From an uncultured Clostridia bacterium (GTDB taxonomy: Bacteria; Bacillota; Clostridia; Christensenellales; Borkfalkiaceae): 64,000 bases of DNA. The stretch covers positions 1-64,000 of the forward strand of contig CAKQSB010000004.1 in assembly GCA_934271735.1 (NCBI GenBank), read 5' to 3'. A program made the translations under genes and the position numbers. This document shows positions 1 to 7,631 of this stretch, in pieces (the stretch's first letter is position 1; each line of letters opens with the position of its first letter). The notes below the pieces were generated by a model. The model had not been told where the DNA came from and did not search any database. It saw only the letters and a program-made list of their open reading frames with translations.

Positions 1-383
1 CTAATCTATGTAACAAAAAGATTTGTGTAATGCGAAAAACGGTACACTTCTACCGGAAGTATACTTCTTGCCACATAGATTTAATTGTATCGCATTTTTA
101 TTTTATTCTTTTTGTACCGAAAAGTCAATATTTAGACAGTAATTATTTTGTTTTTAATAGAATTCTTTGTAAATTCTGCCCTTTATTACCTAAAACCGCT
201 TACAAAAGATTTAATTTTTTATATAATATTTCTAAAAGCGGCGAGTACGACAAAACGAACGGTCATAAGTAATGCGAAATGCCGATTTTTTGACAATAAA
301 AAAGCAGAGATCGTTTACCAATCTCTGCTTTTTAGTTTGATTTTTATTAAATTTTAGCCGTTTTCGGTTAAATTACTGTCAAA
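1..383. other. Left-edge region without a convincing gene
   Basis: AT-rich stretch at the window edge. Open frames on the plus strand (about 30-360) have no Shine-Dalgarno site, no recognisable domain and low-complexity composition, so I do not call them. The only supported element is the terminator at 299-333. Confidence 0.5.
299..333 (-). terminator. Rho-independent terminator of the fprA-rbr operon
   Basis: A perfect 13-bp stem (AAAAAGCAGAGAT / ATCTCTGCTTTTT) with a 9-nt loop lies about 50 nt beyond the rubrerythrin stop codon. Its A-rich and T-rich ends make it usable on both strands. Confidence 0.8.
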
Positions 384-932
384 TTATTTTCCGAAATATC
401 TGTCGAGTAAACCTTTGAACGCTCTGCCGTGGCGGGCTTCGTCACGAGCCATTTCGTGAACGGTGTCGTGAATGGCGTCGAGATTCAAAGCTTTCGCCTT
501 TTTTGCAAGTTCGGTTTTGCCTGCCGTCGCGCCGTTTTCGGCTTCCACTCTCATTTCGAGATTTTTCTTCGTGGAGTCGGTTACGACTTCGCCGAGCATT
601 TCGGCAAATTTAGCCGCGTGTTCGGCTTCTTCGTAAGCGGCTTTCTCCCAGTAAAGACCGATTTCGGGATAACCCTCGCGGAAAGCGACTCTCGACATAG
701 CGAGATACATTCCGACCTCGGAACACTCGCCGTTGAAGTTAGCTCTTAATCCCTCGACGATTTCTTCGGGAACGCCTTTCGCGACGCCGACTACGTGTTC
801 CGCAGCCCAGCTCATCTCGTCTTCTTTAACCTCGACGAATTTGTCGCCCTTAGCGTGGCAAACGGGACATTCGGAAGGACAAACGTCCGACTCCACTATC
901 TGACCGCATACCGTGCATCTCCATTTTTTCAT
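384..932 (-). CDS. rbr: Reverse rubrerythrin (rubredoxin domain first)
   Basis: A 182-residue non-haem di-iron peroxidase that reduces hydrogen peroxide to water in the cytoplasm of anaerobes. A rubredoxin-type FeS4 domain comes first (C6-x2-C9 and C22-x2-C25), followed by a ferritin-like four-helix domain from about residue 50 with two E-x-x-H motifs (EEAEHA and DEARHG) that bind the di-iron site. The rubredoxin-first order is the reverse of classical rubrerythrin and matches the clostridial reverse rubrerythrins, which are known NADH-dependent peroxidases. The start overlaps the stop of the upstream flavodiiron gene by 4 nt (translational coupling), with GAGAGG as ribosome-binding site. The pair forms an O2/H2O2 detoxification operon. 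The family assignment is secure; the electron donor is inferred. Confidence 0.93.
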   Translation of the reverse strand: MKKWRCTVCGQIVESDVCPSECPVCHAKGDKFVEVKEDEMSWAAEHVVGVAKGVPEEIVEGLRANFNGECSEVGMYLAMSRVAFREGYPEIGLYWEKAAYEEAEHAAKFAEMLGEVVTDSTKKNLEMRVEAENGATAGKTELAKKAKALNLDAIHDTVHEMARDEARHGRAFKGLLDRYFGK

Positions 933-2107
933 AATTTTTTACCTCTCTTTATTTTTTTTGCGCCGAATTCTTCGGCTAATTTTTTGATTTCTTCTTTGTT
1001 TTGTTCGTTTACCGCGGAAATAATCTTTACCGAAGCTTCGGCAAACGTAATATTTTTGCAAACGGAAAGCATATCCGTCAATTTCTTTTTCGCAACGGGC
1101 GCCCACGAACCGTTTTCGATAAAACCGACTTTTCTGTTCTGATAGTTATGCCCGATAAGTTCGTTTATGAACTCTCTCATCGCGGGGAAAACCTCGCCGT
1201 TATAAGTCGTGGTCGCAAGAACGAGTTTGCCGTAACGGAAAGCTTCGGCAAGCGCGAGCGATTCGTCGGTACGCGCAAGATCGAAAATCGCGACTTTCTC
1301 GCCATTAGCCTCGAGCTCCTCCGCAAGAAGTTCGGCGGCAATCTTCGTATGCCCGTAAACGGAAGTGTAACAAATAAGCGTTCCCTCGCTTTCAACCGCG
1401 TAAGACGACCATATATTATATAATGATATATAATGCGCGAGGTTTCCGGAAAGGACTTCACCATGTAACGGGCAGATTTTTTCGATATTCAAGCCCGCCG
1501 CTTTTTTGAGAACCGTCTGAACCTGAACGCCGAATTTTCCGACAATGCCGATATAATATCTCCTTGCTTCGTCGTCCCACGGCTCGTTTGCGTTAAGGTC
1601 GCCGAATTTACCGAACGCGTCCGCCGAAAAAAGAATTTTATCCTCCGCTTCGTAAGCAAACATTACCTCGGGCCAGTGAACCATAGGCGCGAAAACGAAT
1701 TTAAGCGTTTTGCCGCCGAGGTCGAGAACGTCGCCCTCTTTGACTTCAAGCCGTTTGGGCGCGACTGTTTTTCCGAAAAAGTTTCCCGCCATTGCGAATA
1801 CTTTGGAGTTCGATACAACCGTCGTTTCGGGGTATTTATCCAGAAAAGCGGCGATATTCGCCGAATGGTCGGGTTCCATATGCAAAACCACGAGATAATC
1901 GGGGGTTCTTCCCTGCAACACGTTTTCTATATTGTTAAGCCACTCTTCGCCGAAATCCCGATCCACACTGTCCATAACGGCAATTTTTTCGCCGATGACT
2001 ACATAAGAATTATAAGAAATTCCGTTCGGGATTTTATATTGTCCTTCAAAAAGGTCGGTTTTTCTGTCGTTTACGCCGACATATTCAACTCCGTCCGCGA
2101 TATACAT
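929..2107 (-). CDS. fprA: Flavodiiron protein (class A, O2/NO reductase)
   Basis: A 392-residue flavodiiron protein that reduces O2 to water (and in some members NO to N2O) in the cytoplasm. The N-terminal beta-lactamase-like domain holds the di-iron ligands H76-x-E78-x-D80-H81, H144, D163 and H215. The C-terminal flavodoxin domain begins near residue 242, with the FMN phosphate loop TSVYGHT at 248-254. Length and domain order are those of class A with no extra rubredoxin domain, so electrons probably come from a separate rubredoxin or from the reverse rubrerythrin encoded directly downstream (4-nt overlap). A strong promoter lies at 2156-2184, and the ribosome-binding region has AGGAGCGGAG. 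Whether O2 or NO is the physiological substrate cannot be told from sequence. Confidence 0.93.
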   Translation of the reverse strand: MYIADGVEYVGVNDRKTDLFEGQYKIPNGISYNSYVVIGEKIAVMDSVDRDFGEEWLNNIENVLQGRTPDYLVVLHMEPDHSANIAAFLDKYPETTVVSNSKVFAMAGNFFGKTVAPKRLEVKEGDVLDLGGKTLKFVFAPMVHWPEVMFAYEAEDKILFSADAFGKFGDLNANEPWDDEARRYYIGIVGKFGVQVQTVLKKAAGLNIEKICPLHGEVLSGNLAHYISLYNIWSSYAVESEGTLICYTSVYGHTKIAAELLAEELEANGEKVAIFDLARTDESLALAEAFRYGKLVLATTTYNGEVFPAMREFINELIGHNYQNRKVGFIENGSWAPVAKKKLTDMLSVCKNITFAEASVKIISAVNEQNKEEIKKLAEEFGAKKIKRGKKL

Positions 2108-2155
2108 TTTATCTTCTTTATCTCCGCTCCTGACAAAAATTTATTTTACAAAGAG

Positions 2156-2184
2156 ATTATAAATCGACGGGAAGATTTCGTCAA
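2156..2184 (-). promoter_or_regulatory. Promoter of fprA-rbr
   Basis: On the minus strand, TTGACG (2184-2179), a 17-nt spacer and TATAAT (2161-2156). It lies about 50 nt upstream of the fprA start. No other -35/-10 pair of this quality lies upstream of the gene. Confidence 0.75.
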
Positions 2185-2301
2185 GACTTTTTGGCGAAAC
2201 TTAAAACAATTTTATCAAATTTTCACCTTATTGAGACTTTGTATCTATAAGAAATAAACATAAACAGTGTCGAAAACCGATAAAATAAAACAAAAAATAC
2301 G

Positions 2302-2320
2302 TGTTAATCGACTTATAGAG
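2302..2320 (-). repeat. 19-bp interspersed motif, copy 1
   Basis: 17 of 19 positions match the reverse complement of GCCTATAAGTCGATTAACG. It is intergenic, between the divergent fprA and ftsH promoters, followed by other AT-rich sequence with no gene (2185-2533). Confidence 0.7.
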
Positions 2321-2533
2321 GCGCATTTGCATTTTAATGCCACTCCTCGCCCGACAAAAAGAAGATTTCGGCAAATAAAAGAAAAGTATGTCTAAAATAC
2401 CCGAACCTTACGCATACTTTAGCCACAGGTGATTGCGTTCGAACGCAATACCCGAGAAAGATTCGAGCATAAACCGTAGCCGGATTTATTTCGGTGAAAA
2501 ATAAGTAAAAAAATAACATTTTGCGATTTATAT

Positions 2534-2562
2534 TTGTCTTTAATTTTATCATATGATATTAT
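2534..2562 (+). promoter_or_regulatory. Promoter of ftsH
   Basis: TTGTCT, 17-nt spacer, TATTAT. The predicted start of transcription is near 2569, giving a leader of about 93 nt before an AGGAGG ribosome-binding site and the ftsH ATG. Confidence 0.65.
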
Positions 2563-2661
2563 TGTTATACAAAGTAAGCCGAAAAAATCAATCGGCGGCA
2601 AACGAAACAAAAGCAATAAACCGGTGACAAAACTTTTGCAAAGCGGTTTACAGGAGGTTTA

Positions 2662-4722
2662 ATGAAAAAATCATCTAAAACGGCGATAATAGTTATAGTT
2701 TTAATCGCCGTAACACTCGGACTTCTGGCGCTCGGAGGACTTTTCACGAACAGAGTCGCGAGCGTGGATACGTCCAAATTCTTCGAGCTTGCGGGTATCG
2801 AATATAAAGACGCGACGTCAGGAGACGGAAGCGAAACGAAAACCATTGTTTACAACGCCGACAAAGCGGTCATCAAGAAAATCGTGGTCAATGTTTACAA
2901 TCTCACCGGTTACAATGCGACGAATAACGGAAAAGCGGTTTACAGCGCAAGCCTTTATCCTCAGACGATTTTCACCGAAGAGTTTGAGATTTTAAAGAAA
3001 AACGGCGTTGTGATCGATTGTGCCGACCCGAACGCGGGTTCGTTCTGGTCGAGCCTCGTTATGCCCGCTTTGATGCTCGGCGTAGGTCTTCTCGCGGTTA
3101 TGTTCCTTATGCGTTCTGTAAACGGCGCGAACAAGGGCGCGATGGACTTCGGAAAGACCAAAGCTCGCGTAAATCAGAACGTTAAAGTAAGATTTGCCGA
3201 CGTTGCGGGCGCGGAAGAAGAAAAAGAAGAGCTTCAGGAAATCGTTGAGTTTCTTAAAAATCCCAAAAAATTCTCCGTTCTCGGCGCAAGAATTCCTAAG
3301 GGCGTACTTCTCGTAGGACCTCCGGGAACAGGTAAAACGTTGTTTGCGAAAGCCGTTGCGGGCGAAGCGAACGTTCCGTTCTTCTCCATAAGCGGTTCGG
3401 ACTTCGTCGAAATGTTCGTCGGCGTGGGCGCAAGCAGGGTAAGAGACCTTTTCGCAATGGCTAAAAAGAGTATGCCGTGCATCGTGTTCATCGACGAAAT
3501 CGACGCGGTAGGCCGTCAGAGAGGAGCAGGCCTCGGCGGAGGAAACGACGAAAGAGAACAAACGCTTAACCAACTTCTCGTTCAGATGGACGGTTTCGAA
3601 GCCAACGACGGAATTATCATAATCGCGGCGACCAACCGCGCGGACATTCTCGACCCCGCTTTGATGAGACCGGGCAGATTCGACAGACAGATTTACGTAA
3701 ATATGCCCGACGTCCGCGGAAGAGAAGCTATCCTCAAAGTTCACGCGAGAAACAAACCGCTTGCAGCCGACGTAAATTTCAAAACGCTTGCTCGTATGAC
3801 AGCGGGATTTTCGGGCGCGGATATCGCAAACCTTCTGAACGAAGCCGCGATTTTAGCCGCGAGAAAGAACGAAAAGGCGATTACGAACGTAGACCTTTAC
3901 GAAGCTATAAACAAAGTTATTATGGGGCCGCAGAAAAAGAGCCGTCTCGTCACCGAATCCGATAAACGTATCACCGCTTATCACGAATCGGGACACGCGA
4001 TTCTCGCGAGACTTCTCCCCCACTGCGACCCCGTTCAGGAAGTTTCGATTATCCCGAGAGGTTCGGCAGGCGGTTACACGCTTACCCGCCCGGACGGCGA
4101 CGATCAGTATTTAAGCAAGGCAAAACTTCTCGACGACATCGTTATGACGTACGGCGGAAGAGTTGCCGAAGAGCTTATCATAAAGGACATTTCCTCGGGC
4201 GCTTCGAGCGATATCAAAGTCGCGACCGAACGCGCGAGAAAAATGGTTACCGAATGGGGTATGAGCGACAGAGTAGGTCCTGTAAACTACGGCGATAACG
4301 ATCAGGTATTTATCGGCAGAGATTACGAAACCAAAGCGGGTTATAGCGAACAGACCGCCGCGACTATCGACGAAGAAGTTCAGCGTATCATTAAAGAAGC
4401 GCATCAGAAAGCCATTGACCTTCTTACCGCAAATAAGAAACTTCTCGACAATATGGCTCGTCTCCTCATCGAAAGAGAAACCATTTATCAGGACGAAGTA
4501 GACCTCATTATGCAGGGCAAGGACGTTAAGGAAATTATGGAATATATGGATCAGCGTGACAAGGAACGCGCCGAAAATCCGTTCAAACGCGCGGAAGAAT
4601 TTGCCAACGCTAAGGCAAAGGAAGCCGCAAAACCCGTAAATGCTCCCGAACCCCCCGTCTCTTCGAATGACATTCCTTCGATGCCGACCGCGGGAGACAA
4701 TAAGGACGATAAGAACGAATAA
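2662..4722 (+). CDS. ftsH: ATP-dependent zinc metalloprotease FtsH
   Basis: A 686-residue membrane-anchored AAA+ protease that extracts and degrades membrane and short-lived cytosolic proteins as a hexamer. There is an N-terminal membrane segment (about 9-27), a small extracytoplasmic domain and a second membrane segment (about 128-150). The AAA module has Walker A GPPGTGKT at 219-226, Walker B (IVFIDEID), and a second region of homology ending in MRPGRFDRQ. The zinc-protease domain has H441-E442-S-G-H445 and the downstream SSD segment expected for the third zinc ligand. The low-complexity C-terminus (after about 645) is rich in Ala, Lys and Pro. A consensus AGGAGG site supports the start. 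It is monocistronic, with a terminator at 4786-4808. Confidence 0.97.
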   Translation: MKKSSKTAIIVIVLIAVTLGLLALGGLFTNRVASVDTSKFFELAGIEYKDATSGDGSETKTIVYNADKAVIKKIVVNVYNLTGYNATNNGKAVYSASLYPQTIFTEEFEILKKNGVVIDCADPNAGSFWSSLVMPALMLGVGLLAVMFLMRSVNGANKGAMDFGKTKARVNQNVKVRFADVAGAEEEKEELQEIVEFLKNPKKFSVLGARIPKGVLLVGPPGTGKTLFAKAVAGEANVPFFSISGSDFVEMFVGVGASRVRDLFAMAKKSMPCIVFIDEIDAVGRQRGAGLGGGNDEREQTLNQLLVQMDGFEANDGIIIIAATNRADILDPALMRPGRFDRQIYVNMPDVRGREAILKVHARNKPLAADVNFKTLARMTAGFSGADIANLLNEAAILAARKNEKAITNVDLYEAINKVIMGPQKKSRLVTESDKRITAYHESGHAILARLLPHCDPVQEVSIIPRGSAGGYTLTRPDGDDQYLSKAKLLDDIVMTYGGRVAEELIIKDISSGASSDIKVATERARKMVTEWGMSDRVGPVNYGDNDQVFIGRDYETKAGYSEQTAATIDEEVQRIIKEAHQKAIDLLTANKKLLDNMARLLIERETIYQDEVDLIMQGKDVKEIMEYMDQRDKERAENPFKRAEEFANAKAKEAAKPVNAPEPPVSSNDIPSMPTAGDNKDDKNE

Positions 4723-4726
4723 ACAA

Positions 4727-4745
4727 GCCTATAAATCGATTAACG
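4727..4745 (+). repeat. 19-bp interspersed motif, copy 2
   Basis: 18 of 19 positions match (A for G at position 9). It lies 4 nt after the ftsH stop codon, upstream of the ftsH terminator, and its ATCGATTAA core could also pair with TTAATCGAT at 4760-4768. Confidence 0.75.
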
Positions 4746-4785
4746 GCATATTTTCTAATTTAATCGATAAAACTTAACAACACTT

Positions 4786-4808
4786 TTCGGGGGCGACAAG
4801 CCCCCGAA
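4786..4808 (+). terminator. Rho-independent terminator of ftsH
   Basis: A perfect 9-bp stem TTCGGGGGC / GCCCCCGAA with a 5-nt loop (GACAA), followed by TTTGTAATTT. Confidence 0.8.
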
Positions 4809-4908
4809 TTTGTAATTTAAAAATGGGAAAACTTCCGATTTAAAAGACGGGACACCCCAAAAAAACAGGGTCAAACTTCCCGATTTGCTATTTTAAAAAC
4901 ACAGGATT

Positions 4909-5487
4909 ATGGATAAAGACGAAAAACAGATAGGACTTTTCGACGAAGCGGACAAAAAGCTCGCCGAAAGATTCAGAATCGAAAAACCCAACCCGATAGA
5001 CACCGCCAAGGATATGAAAAAAGCTATGGAGGAATACGGGCTTACGCAGGAAGAACTTGCGGCGAGAATAGGCAAAAGCCGCTCCGCCGTAGCCAACACG
5101 TTAAGGCTTTTAACTCTCTCCCCCGAAATAATAAGATTCGTCTCTCTCGGCAGACTTTCCGCGGGACACGCGCGGGCTTTGGTTACGCTCCCCCAAAAGG
5201 AACAGGAAACGGTCGCTTCGGTGGTTTTAAGAAAGAGACTGAGCGTTCGCGACACCGAGAAACTCGTTAAAAACAAGAGCGCGGGCGCGGCGGCGCAGGC
5301 GAATTTTATCAAGCAAAGCCCGGAGCTGAGAGACATGATACGGCGTATGCAACGCGATTTCGGAACAAAAGTGACGTTAAGCGGCACGGACGACGGCGGA
5401 AAAATAACTATCGAATACTACTCCCGCGACGATCTCGAGAGATTTTGCGAGATACTGAACAAAATCGAGGACTACCCCGAATTTTAA
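4909..5487 (+). CDS. ParB/Spo0J-like DNA-binding protein lacking the N-terminal CTPase domain
   Basis: A 192-residue protein that begins almost directly with the central ParB helix-turn-helix region. The segments NPIDTAKDMKKAMEEYGL, TQEELAARIGKSRSAVAN and GRLSAGHARAL (about residues 27-90) are the usual ParB landmarks. The C-terminus (about 148-190, GTKVTLSG onward) matches the ParB dimerisation domain. The normal N-terminal ParB domain of about 100 residues, which binds CTP and contains the GERRxRA-type motif, is absent, and only about 100 nt separate the start from the ftsH terminator, so it is not merely mis-started. Family knowledge predicts that it could dimerise and bind parS-like DNA but not clamp and spread. 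It could be a regulator, a nucleoid-occlusion-like factor or a decayed paralogue. The ribosome-binding site is weak (AGGA). Confidence 0.8.
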   Translation: MDKDEKQIGLFDEADKKLAERFRIEKPNPIDTAKDMKKAMEEYGLTQEELAARIGKSRSAVANTLRLLTLSPEIIRFVSLGRLSAGHARALVTLPQKEQETVASVVLRKRLSVRDTEKLVKNKSAGAAAQANFIKQSPELRDMIRRMQRDFGTKVTLSGTDDGGKITIEYYSRDDLERFCEILNKIEDYPEF

Positions 5488-5512
5488 TAAATACATAAAA
5501 CTTTTCAGACAA

Positions 5513-6970
5513 ATGATGAATTTTGAAAACTACACACCAGAAAACCTTAAAAAATACTCCCCTTATATAAAAAAATGCCCTTTTAACGTGAACGATATAT
5601 CCCTCGGCAGTTTTTTCATGTGGCACAACGGAGTTAATCTTAAATTCGCTTTGCACGGTGGTTCGTTCGTTTCTATGCAGGATATTTGCGGCGAACCGTC
5701 CTTTTCATACCCTTTCGGCGGCGACGAGACGGCGGCTTTAAAAGAAATAATCGATTATGTCGCGGAAAACAACCTGCCCCTCAAATTTTACGGGGTAACC
5801 GAAGAAACGCTCGAAAAAATCAAAAATTGCGGACTTTTCCCGAATATTATGTTTAACTACGAACGGAAATGGAGCGATTATATTTATTCCGCCGCGGAAA
5901 TGTCTACGTTTACGGGCAAGAAATTCAGCGGACAAAGAAACCATATCAACAAATTCCGTTCTCTTTACGGCGAAGTCGATTTCCGCCCGTTAAAACCCGA
6001 ATATATCCCGAAACTTCGGGAGCTTTTGTCGCTTTACGCGAAAGAGCATTCCAACGCGGCTTACGAGGAAACGGAAGAATTTATCCACTCCGAAGAGCTT
6101 TTGAACAAGTTTTTCGATTACGACTTCGTGGGCGGCGCGATTTTCGTCGGCGACACGCCCGTTTCGGTTACGATAGGCGAAATTCAGGATAAAAATCTTA
6201 TAATTCACGTGGAAAAGGCGTTAAAAGCTTACGTCGGAGCATACCCCACAACTTTCAACGCTTTCGTGAAGTACATTTTATCTGTCTTTCCCCAGCTTGA
6301 AACAATAAACCGCGAGGACGATTCCGACGATCCGGGGCTGAGAACTTCCAAATTGCAATACAACCCGATAAAGCTTGAAAACAAGTATCTCGTAAAGATA
6401 AATTCGCCGCTTAAAAATCTTTCGGAAACGCCCGTTTTGACGGACGGGAACGTGGTGTTAAGCGAGATAACCGAGAAAGACAAAACAGACTACAAAGAGC
6501 TTTGCTTAGACAAAGAAAACAACAGACTTTGGGGTTACGACTACGAAACGGACTCCTCCATAACGGGTGAGATTACCGACGAAACGTTCTTCGATATGGT
6601 TAATTTCGACCGTTCGATAGGCGAGGGAATAAGCTTTGCAATCAGAGAAAAAACATCCGTTAATCGACTTATAGGCGAGGTTATCGTTTATAATTTCACT
6701 TATAACGGCGACGCGGAAGCGGGTGTGAGAGTGGCTAAAGCATATCAGGGAAAAGGTTTCGGCAAAGCCGCGTACAAACTCGTTTGCGAATGGGCGGCAA
6801 AGGCATTGAAAGTAAATCTCAAAGCCAAATGTTTCAAGGAAAACGAACGCTCCAAAGAAACTATTCTTTCCTGCGGATTTAAAGCAGCAGGCGAAGATAA
6901 GGATTTTTATTATTTTAAATACAACGCAGCTCACGCCGACGGCGAGCCCGCAAACGGGGATGAAAAATGA
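5513..6970 (+). CDS. DUF2156 (FemAB-like acyltransferase) fused to a GNAT acetyltransferase
   Basis: A 485-residue two-domain protein. Residues 1 to about 300 resemble DUF2156, the FemAB/GNAT-like fold also found at the C-terminus of phosphatidylglycerol lysyltransferases; landmarks are SGQRNHINKFRS, TTFNAFVKYIL and INREDD-D-PGLR-SKL. Residues from about 305 to the end form a RimJ/RimL-type GNAT domain with the acetyl-CoA loop VAKAYQGKGFGKAAY. The substrate is unknown. The next gene overlaps by 4 nt. No Shine-Dalgarno site precedes the start, and the gene probably depends on the upstream ParB-like gene (25-nt gap). A perfect copy of the 19-bp interspersed motif (6658-6676) encodes residues 382-388 within the GNAT domain. 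Confidence 0.78.
   Translation: MMNFENYTPENLKKYSPYIKKCPFNVNDISLGSFFMWHNGVNLKFALHGGSFVSMQDICGEPSFSYPFGGDETAALKEIIDYVAENNLPLKFYGVTEETLEKIKNCGLFPNIMFNYERKWSDYIYSAAEMSTFTGKKFSGQRNHINKFRSLYGEVDFRPLKPEYIPKLRELLSLYAKEHSNAAYEETEEFIHSEELLNKFFDYDFVGGAIFVGDTPVSVTIGEIQDKNLIIHVEKALKAYVGAYPTTFNAFVKYILSVFPQLETINREDDSDDPGLRTSKLQYNPIKLENKYLVKINSPLKNLSETPVLTDGNVVLSEITEKDKTDYKELCLDKENNRLWGYDYETDSSITGEITDETFFDMVNFDRSIGEGISFAIREKTSVNRLIGEVIVYNFTYNGDAEAGVRVAKAYQGKGFGKAAYKLVCEWAAKALKVNLKAKCFKENERSKETILSCGFKAAGEDKDFYYFKYNAAHADGEPANGDEK
6658..6676 (-). repeat. 19-bp interspersed motif, copy 3 (inside a coding region)
   Basis: A perfect 19 of 19 match to the reverse complement of the motif, within the DUF2156-GNAT gene, read in frame as V-N-R-L-I-G. 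Confidence 0.8.
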
Positions 6971-7569
6971 AATTAAAAGAACATCTCCCGTTCTGCGTTT
7001 TCGCGCTTGTTGTCTTAGCTTGCTTTTATGCGGTTTATTTTATAAAGCAAATCGCGCAAAAACGACGCGGAATTCAGACAAGGCAGATAGGCAAACGAAA
7101 AGAAAAAACGCTTCACACCGTTGAAGTTTTAATGGGCATAGCAACGCTCGTTATAGTTCCCGTGCAGATTTTATCGATACTTTTCGGTTGGAGTTATCTC
7201 CCCTCGTCCGCCCGTTTTACGGGGTTTCTTATCGGTATGCTCGGCGATATCATATTTCTTATTTCCGTGCTTTGTATGCGCAACAGCTGGCGCGCGGGTA
7301 TCCCCGAAAATGACAAAACCGAACTTGTGACAAGCGGCATATATAAATTCAGCAGAAATCCCGCGTTTTTAGGTTTCGATTTTCAGTATATCGGCGTACT
7401 TCTGCTTTATTTTAACGTTTTAACGGCGATTTTCTCTTTATTCGCGATGATAATGCTTCACTTGCAGATTTTGCAGGAAGAAAAGTTTCTCGCAACCGTT
7501 TTCAAGGACGATTATATAGCCTACAAAAAGCAGGTTTTCAGATACTTAGGCAGAAGAAAATCAAAATAA
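6967..7569 (+). CDS. Isoprenylcysteine carboxyl methyltransferase-family membrane protein
   Basis: A 200-residue integral membrane protein with about four hydrophobic segments (near 9-27, 55-78, 84-105 and 136-160). The C-terminal signature is typical of the ICMT/phospholipid methyltransferase superfamily: GIYKFSRNPAFLGF, then LQEEKFL and a Y-x-x-Y-K-x-x-V-x-R-Y ending, which bind S-adenosylmethionine in that family. Bacterial members methylate unknown lipid or small-molecule acceptors, and the substrate cannot be given. It overlaps the acyltransferase gene by 4 nt, so the two are translationally coupled and may act on the same membrane-associated substrate (inference). It ends at a bidirectional terminator shared with the convergent gene. 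Confidence 0.8.
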   Translation: MKLKEHLPFCVFALVVLACFYAVYFIKQIAQKRRGIQTRQIGKRKEKTLHTVEVLMGIATLVIVPVQILSILFGWSYLPSSARFTGFLIGMLGDIIFLISVLCMRNSWRAGIPENDKTELVTSGIYKFSRNPAFLGFDFQYIGVLLLYFNVLTAIFSLFAMIMLHLQILQEEKFLATVFKDDYIAYKKQVFRYLGRRKSK

Positions 7570-7575
7570 ATCAAT

Positions 7576-7619
7576 AAAAATAACGAAACCATTGGAATCC
7601 CGATGATTTCGTTATTTTT
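7576..7619. terminator. Bidirectional terminator between convergent genes
   Basis: A perfect 13-bp inverted repeat AAAAATAACGAAA / TTTCGTTATTTTT with an 18-nt loop, between the stop codons at 7569 (plus) and 7632 (minus). Confidence 0.85.
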
Positions 7620-7631
7620 AAGAATTATGAA

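Noticed and set aside
4700..5600. parS-type site near the ParB-like gene
   Set aside because: No sequence close to the 16-bp palindrome TGTTTCACGTGAAACA was seen here or elsewhere by eye.
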